From NCBI GenBank assembly GCA_904419285.1, contig CAJFQZ010000002.1, positions 62,001 to 126,000 on the forward strand: a stretch of DNA of 64,000 bases, written 5' to 3'. The DNA is from Lachnospiraceae bacterium UBA1818. GTDB taxonomy: Bacteria; Bacillota; Clostridia; Lachnospirales; Lachnospiraceae. Position numbers and translations under genes: made by a program. This document shows, one piece after another, positions 60,094-64,000 of the stretch (positions are counted from its first letter, which is position 1; each line of letters starts with the position of its first letter). The notes below the pieces were generated by a model. The model was not told where the DNA came from. It was given only the letters and a program-made list of their open reading frames with translations, and made no database searches.

Positions 60094-61236
60094 ATGAGAA
60101 GAGAGGAATTACGCACTCCGTGCTATATCATTCAGGAAAAGAAGATAAGGGAAAATCTGGAGAGGCTGAAACGCATCTGCGATGAGACAGGCTGCCGGAT
60201 CCTGCTGGCGCAGAAAGCATTTTCCATGTATTCACTGTATCCTCTGATCGGAGAGTATCTAAGCGGCGCGACGGCCAGCGGGCTGTATGAAGCGCGTCTC
60301 GGGTATGAAGAGATGGGGAAGGAGAATCACATTTTTTCTCCTGCGTACAGGGAGGACGAGATGGATGAGATCCTGACGTACTGCGATCATATTATCTTCA
60401 ATTCACCGGCCCAGCTGAAGAAATACGGGGAGCGGGTGAAAAAGGCGGGGCGGAGCGCGGGGTTTCGGATCAATCCCGAGTGCTCCACCCAGGAAGGACA
60501 TGCGATCTATGATCCCTGCGCTCCTTTTTCCCGGCTTGGGACAACAGTGGAGAAGTTTCGCAGCGAGCTGTCTGAGGCTGAGATAGAGAAGCTGGACGGA
60601 CTGCATTTCCATACGCTCTGCGAACAGAATTCGGACGATCTGGCGAAAACACTGGAGGTGGTGGAAGAGAGATTCGGGGATGTCCTGCACCGTATGAAAT
60701 GGGTGAACTTCGGCGGGGGACACCACATCACCAGACCGGACTACGACACCGGACTGCTGAAGAAATGTATCCGCCGCATACAGGAAAAGTATGGTGTGGA
60801 GGTCTACCTTGAACCGGGAGAGGCTGTGGCGCTGAATGCGGGGATCCTGCTCACGGAAGTTATGGAGATCGTGGAGAACGGGATGGAGATTGCAGTACTG
60901 GACGTGTCGGCGGCATGCCATATGCCCGATGTGCTGGAGATGCCTTACCGGCCGCCGCTTGGAGGAGCGGGAGAACCGGGGGATGAAGGGAAGCCGTATG
61001 TATACCGGCTTGCCGGACCGACCTGCTTAGCGGGCGATGTGATCGGTGACTATGCCTTTGCGGAGCCTCTGCGGTGCGGTGAAAGGCTGGAATTCGGGGA
61101 CATGGCGATCTATACGATGGTGAAGAACAATACGTTTAACGGGATGAAGCTGCCGGATATCGTCCTGGAGAAGGAAGACGGCGAGTGTGAGGTTGTGAGA
61201 TCCTTCGGATATGAAGATTTTAAGTCGAGGCTTTGA
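60094..61236 (+). CDS. nspC: Carboxynorspermidine/carboxyspermidine decarboxylase
   Basis: A 380-residue fold-III (alanine-racemase-like) PLP decarboxylase that removes the carboxyl group to give spermidine or norspermidine. The PLP lysine is in LLAQKAFSMYS; SATASGLYEAR-like GATASGLYEARLG, HFHTLCEQNSDDL, NFGGGHHITRPDYD and LEPGEAVALNAG match the NspC family, and the C-terminal cysteine motif LAGPTCLAGDVIGDY carries the active-site Cys-Asp. Last gene of the operon; the transcription stop signals begin within its final codons (stem 61222-61232). Confidence 0.93.
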   Translation: MRREELRTPCYIIQEKKIRENLERLKRICDETGCRILLAQKAFSMYSLYPLIGEYLSGATASGLYEARLGYEEMGKENHIFSPAYREDEMDEILTYCDHIIFNSPAQLKKYGERVKKAGRSAGFRINPECSTQEGHAIYDPCAPFSRLGTTVEKFRSELSEAEIEKLDGLHFHTLCEQNSDDLAKTLEVVEERFGDVLHRMKWVNFGGGHHITRPDYDTGLLKKCIRRIQEKYGVEVYLEPGEAVALNAGILLTEVMEIVENGMEIAVLDVSAACHMPDVLEMPYRPPLGGAGEPGDEGKPYVYRLAGPTCLAGDVIGDYAFAEPLRCGERLEFGDMAIYTMVKNNTFNGMKLPDIVLEKEDGECEVVRSFGYEDFKSRL

Positions 61237-61294
61237 GAGCCTCGACTTTCTGACTGCCCGGGCATGCTCAGTTCGGATCGTGCTGCCCGGGCAG
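61222..61294. terminator. Two consecutive hairpins between convergent genes
   Basis: The first stem pairs AAGTCGAGGCT (61222-61232) with AGCCTCGACTT (61238-61248). The second pairs CTGCCCGGGCA (61254-61264) with TGCCCGGGCAG (61284-61294), both perfect over 11 bp. They separate nspC from the minus-strand DUF368 gene and can serve both. Confidence 0.75.
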
Positions 61295-61306
61295 GATTCG
61301 TTCTGA

Positions 61307-62131
61307 TCAGGCGGCGGATTTTTTCATCTCGATCCGGGACAGGGACCATATGGCGAGGAAGCCTGCGGTCAGCGTCAGGGCGCACAGCAGAAGTTCGCTT
61401 CCGGAAGGGATCCCGGGAAAGATCTCTGCCATGGATCCAATGATGAACCCGAGAATGATAAAATAGGTCGGGTGCGGGCGGCGGGTCAGCGCATACTCCA
61501 GAGCCTTGGTTATCAGAACGATACCCAGGATGAGTCCCGCGCCGAGCGGGAGCAGGAACGGCAGGTAAAACTCACTGACCGCGCGCATCATCTCATCGTA
61601 GATTCCCATGAGCAGGAGAAGATAAGAGACGCTGATGCCGGGGAGGACAAGCGCCGCCGCCGCGATGAACCCTGCCGCCATAAGGAGAAAGAATCCCGCA
61701 GGTCCGGCTGTCATCTCGGACTGAGAGCCTGACGAGGGTATGAGCGCAAACAGGGAGACTGTCATAAGCCCGAGAATGAGATAGAGAGCGGAGCGCCAGC
61801 TCACTTTCTGGACCCCGGACTGCTTTATGATCAGCGGGATCCCGCCTGCCACTGCCCCAAGAAAGAAGTAGAGCATGGGCATGGGGTAACGCTCAATGAG
61901 CCGAAGGAGCGGGCTGGCAAAGAGCAGTATGCCGAGTACGCCGCTGAGGGAAAAGATGATGAGAAATGCCAGATTCTCCTTTTTGCGCCTGGTAAAGGAG
62001 CTGACTGAGGTGATCAGGCGGTCGTAGATCCCCAGGATCATCGCCATGGAACCGCCGCTGACGCCGGGCACCAGCATGGTGCCGCCGATGATAATGCCCT
62101 TGAGGGCTGTGAGGATAGGAGTATTCTTCAT
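61307..62131 (-). CDS. DUF368 family membrane protein, polyprenyl-phosphate transporter type
   Basis: A 274-residue polytopic protein with about eight hydrophobic segments. The DUF368 signatures are the two glycine/proline re-entrant motifs, TMLVPGVSGGSMAMILGIYD near the N-terminus and ALVLPGISVSYLLLLMGIYD in the second half, showing an internal duplication. Members of this family (PopT) have been linked to recycling of undecaprenyl phosphate across the membrane. A short basic-acidic tail (SRIEMKKSAA) ends the protein. ATG 62131 is chosen because AGAAAGGA is upstream; frames from 62158 or 62182 have no such site. Single gene. Confidence 0.86.
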   Translation of the reverse strand: MKNTPILTALKGIIIGGTMLVPGVSGGSMAMILGIYDRLITSVSSFTRRKKENLAFLIIFSLSGVLGILLFASPLLRLIERYPMPMLYFFLGAVAGGIPLIIKQSGVQKVSWRSALYLILGLMTVSLFALIPSSGSQSEMTAGPAGFFLLMAAGFIAAAALVLPGISVSYLLLLMGIYDEMMRAVSEFYLPFLLPLGAGLILGIVLITKALEYALTRRPHPTYFIILGFIIGSMAEIFPGIPSGSELLLCALTLTAGFLAIWSLSRIEMKKSAA

Positions 62132-62371
62132 AAGAGTGAGTAATCCTTTCTGAAACATTTTTAATGACAATGTTTGAAGCATTATATATAGAAGAAAGAG
62201 AACAGGGCAAGATTATGGTCATAGTTTTAGCAGAACCTTAACTTCTCATGCAGTGCTGATATGCTCTGTTCCATTTTATTTTTTTGGCGCGTGAGATATG
62301 AATATAATAAAAGCTGCAGTTTGGTCCGCGGCATTCGTTTAAGGCTGAATTTTGGCCAATAAAAAAATTAT
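62132..62371. other. Intergenic region DUF368 gene / tRNA-Cys
   Basis: AT-rich and without a supported gene. It should hold the minus-strand promoter for the DUF368 gene, but no convincing pair of boxes was found. Confidence 0.4.
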
Positions 62372-62400
62372 TTGACGAATACCATGAATTCTGGTATAAT
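62372..62400 (+). promoter_or_regulatory. tRNA-Cys promoter
   Basis: TTGACG (62372-62377) and TATAAT (62395-62400) have a 17-bp spacer with TGG directly before the -10 box. The transcript would start about 70 nt before the tRNA. Confidence 0.82.
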
Positions 62401-62477
62401 TCAGAAGATATCTGAATAGAATATTTCTACATCGCACAAGTGCGGTTCAATGCAGCCGCAAGGTGCTTCATATGTAA

Positions 62478-62549
62478 GGCGCAGTAGCCAAGTGGTAAGG
62501 CGTGGGTCTGCAACACCCTGATTCACCGGTTCAAATCCGGTCTGCGCCT
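62478..62549 (+). tRNA. tRNA-Cys (GCA anticodon)
   Basis: The acceptor arms GGCGCAG (62478-62484) and CTGCGCC (62542-62548) pair fully, with discriminator U as expected for cysteine. The D arm (GCC-AAGTGGTAA-GGC), anticodon GCA at 62510-62512 in the loop CTGCAAC, and T arm (CCGG-TTCAAAT-CCGG) are complete. The anticodon stem has one mismatch at its outer end. CCA is not encoded. Confidence 0.95.
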
Positions 62550-62553
62550 CTGA

Positions 62554-62607
62554 AGAAAGCGTATCGCATGAAGGACTAGTTCTTCATACGGTACGCTTTC
62601 TCTTTTA
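62554..62607 (+). terminator. Terminator after tRNA-Cys
   Basis: 62554-62573 (AGAAAGCGTATCGCATGAAG) pairs with 62582-62601 at 18 of 20 positions and is followed by CTTTTATTG. Confidence 0.82.
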
Positions 62608-62649
62608 TTGTCTTAAATAGTTTTCCCAGGTGATTTACGGAAAGATCTA

Positions 62650-62712
62650 AATGATGAATCATCATTGACGCAGTAATCTTCTGTTTACGGCATGGGCAGG
62701 CGGTGGTATAAT
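62650..62712 (+). promoter_or_regulatory. asnS promoter with upstream palindrome
   Basis: TTTACG (62684-62689) and TATAAT (62707-62712) have a 17-bp spacer with a TGG extension before the -10 box. A perfect AATGATG/CATCATT palindrome (62650-62666) lies just upstream. No T-box elements were recognised between the promoter and the gene, which are only about 40 bp apart. Confidence 0.7.
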
Positions 62713-62753
62713 GGGAAAAGCAACCATTATTAAGATTGAAGGAGTTTTTTGGT

Positions 62754-64000
62754 ATGGAACTGACAACGATTCGTGAATTATTTAAAAACAGAGAGGAGTA
62801 TCTGGACAAAAAAGTGACTGTAGGGGGCTGGATCCGCAGCATTCGTGATTCCAAGACGTTTGGATTCATCGTTTTGAATGACGGATCCTATTTTGACACA
62901 CTGCAGATCGTGTACCATGACAAGATGGAGAATTTCACAGAGATCTCCAAGCTGAACGTGGGAGCGGCCGTGATCGTGACCGGTACCCTGGTGGCAACTC
63001 CCCAGGCAAAGCAGCCGTTCGAGATCCAGGCGGATGAAGTCGTGGTAGAAGGAGCGTCCGCGCCGGATTATCCGCTGCAGAAGAAAAGACACAGTTTTGA
63101 ATATCTGAGGACGATCTCACATCTTCGCCCGAGAACGAATACATTCCAGGCAGTGTTCCGTGTACGTTCCCTGGCGGCTTATGCGATCCATAAGTTTTTC
63201 CAGGAGAGGGGATTTGTCTATGTGCATACTCCGCTTATCACAGGAAGCGACTGCGAGGGCGCGGGAGAGATGTTCCGCGTGACGACGCTGGATATGGAGA
63301 ATGTTCCGAAGAATGAGGACGGAAGCGTGGATTACACGAAGGATTTCTTCGGAAAAGAGACAAGCCTTACCGTGAGCGGCCAGCTGAATGGAGAGACTTA
63401 TGCCCAGGCGTTCCGCAGCATCTATACATTCGGACCGACCTTCCGCGCGGAGAATTCGAACACGACGAGACACGCCGCGGAGTTCTGGATGATCGAACCG
63501 GAGATCGCATTTGCAGATCTGGACGACGATATGGAGCTTGCCGAAGCGATGCTCAAGTATATCATCAATTATGTTCTTGAGAATGCGCCGGAAGAGATGA
63601 ACTTCTTCAATTCTTTTGTGGACAAAGGGCTGCTTGACCGCCTTCACAATGTGGTAAATTCAGATTTTGCAAGAGTGACCTACACGGAAGCAATAGATAT
63701 CCTTTCGAAGAACAACGATAAATTTGAGTACAAAGTTTCCTGGGGATGCGACCTTCAGACAGAGCATGAGCGGTATCTGACAGAGCAGGTGTACAAACGT
63801 CCTGTATTTGTCACAGATTATCCGAAGGAGATCAAAGCTTTCTATATGAAGCAGAATGATGACGGCAGAACAGTGGCAGCTGTTGACTGCCTTGTACCCG
63901 GAATCGGCGAGATCATCGGCGGAAGCCAGAGAGAGGACAACTATGACAAGCTTCTGAACCGCATGAGAGAGCTGGGACTGAACGAAGAGGATTATGGATT
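62754..64000 (+). CDS. asnS: Asparaginyl-tRNA synthetase, cut by the window end
   Basis: 415 complete codons are visible; the full protein should have about 465 residues. The N-terminal OB-fold anticodon-binding domain ([20 protein letters not shown], residues 20-110) leads to the class II catalytic core with motif 1 around [20 protein letters not shown], motif 2 [20 protein letters not shown] and the [15 protein letters not shown] region near the end. The insert with [21 protein letters not shown] is typical of AsnS of this group rather than AspS. ATG 62754 follows GAAGGAG. Motif 3 is beyond the window. Confidence 0.95.
   Translation, partial: MELTTIRELFKNREEYLDKKVTVGGWIRSIRDSKTFGFIVLNDGSYFDTLQIVYHDKMENFTEISKLNVGAAVIVTGTLVATPQAKQPFEIQADEVVVEGASAPDYPLQKKRHSFEYLRTISHLRPRTNTFQAVFRVRSLAAYAIHKFFQERGFVYVHTPLITGSDCEGAGEMFRVTTLDMENVPKNEDGSVDYTKDFFGKETSLTVSGQLNGETYAQAFRSIYTFGPTFRAENSNTTRHAAEFWMIEPEIAFADLDDDMELAEAMLKYIINYVLENAPEEMNFFNSFVDKGLLDRLHNVVNSDFARVTYTEAIDILSKNNDKFEYKVSWGCDLQTEHERYLTEQVYKRPVFVTDYPKEIKAFYMKQNDDGRTVAAVDCLVPGIGEIIGGSQREDNYDKLLNRMRELGLNEEDYG

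Overview
The window looks like chromosomal DNA of a gut Lachnospiraceae (class Clostridia). Support: roughly half G+C with strong AAGGAGG-type ribosome sites, a NiaR-regulated nadABC operon, the GlgC/GlgD pair, a split LysO exporter, an aspartate-semialdehyde (carboxyspermidine-type) polyamine operon, and large secreted glycosidases ending in KTGD, a hydrophobic segment and a basic tail. The genus cannot be fixed from sequence reading alone. No IS transposase, integrase, phage structural gene or CRISPR array was seen.

Layout. 1-279: C-terminus of an OST-HTH/LOTUS-type protein. 301-4110: nadA-nadB-nadC-niaR with a candidate NiaR operator on the promoter and a strong terminator. 4160-7768: a methyltransferase and an unrecognised 815-residue membrane-anchored protein. 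7887-8582 (minus): DnaQ-like exonuclease. 8834-11719: coaBC, an ECF S component (probably PanT) and coaX, a CoA/pantothenate unit. 11716-12422: two large intergenic palindromes. 12504-14763 (minus): glgC-glgD. 15079-19184: marR plus a heterodimeric ABC exporter, followed by a hairpin and four 113-bp tandem repeats. 19758-20650: LysO in two genes. 20745-21950 (minus): Kv-like K+ channel. 22193-24466: aconitase-family hydratase behind a leader hairpin, followed by a second copy of the long palindrome. 24921-27700: ECF sigma factor and a membrane beta-propeller protein. 27842-31970: tatD, rsmA, citrate synthase, alpha/beta hydrolase.

31977-42952 is the carbohydrate-active accessory stretch: a 1998-residue GH101 endo-alpha-N-acetylgalactosaminidase (mucin O-glycan release), a GH25/LysM lysozyme (minus) and a 928-residue CE8 pectinesterase. 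The GH101 gene sits between two direct copies of a terminator/stem-loop/operator/promoter element (32017-32140 and 38631-38761). 43038-44386: membrane metallophosphoesterase and an orphan PqqD-like protein. 44471-49517 (minus): a six-gene operon of two ABC ATPases, two membrane proteins, a YtrA-type GntR repressor and an S41/PDZ protein, with a palindromic operator on its promoter. 49727-55077: response regulator, large histidine kinase and a cytoplasmic heparinase II/III-like lyase. 55606-61236: polyamine operon. 61307-62131 (minus): DUF368 polyprenyl-phosphate transporter family. 62478-62549: tRNA-Cys. 62754-64000: asnS, cut by the window edge.

How it fits together: NAD, CoA and glycogen modules are housekeeping. 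Citrate synthase and the aconitase-like enzyme suggest the oxidative branch toward 2-oxoglutarate. The GH101, CE8 and lyase genes point to feeding on host mucin and plant or host polysaccharides. The least explained parts are the covarying 359-bp palindromes, the repeats flanking GH101, the ABC/S41/GntR operon, the sigma-propeller pair and the modified SpeE homologue in the polyamine operon.
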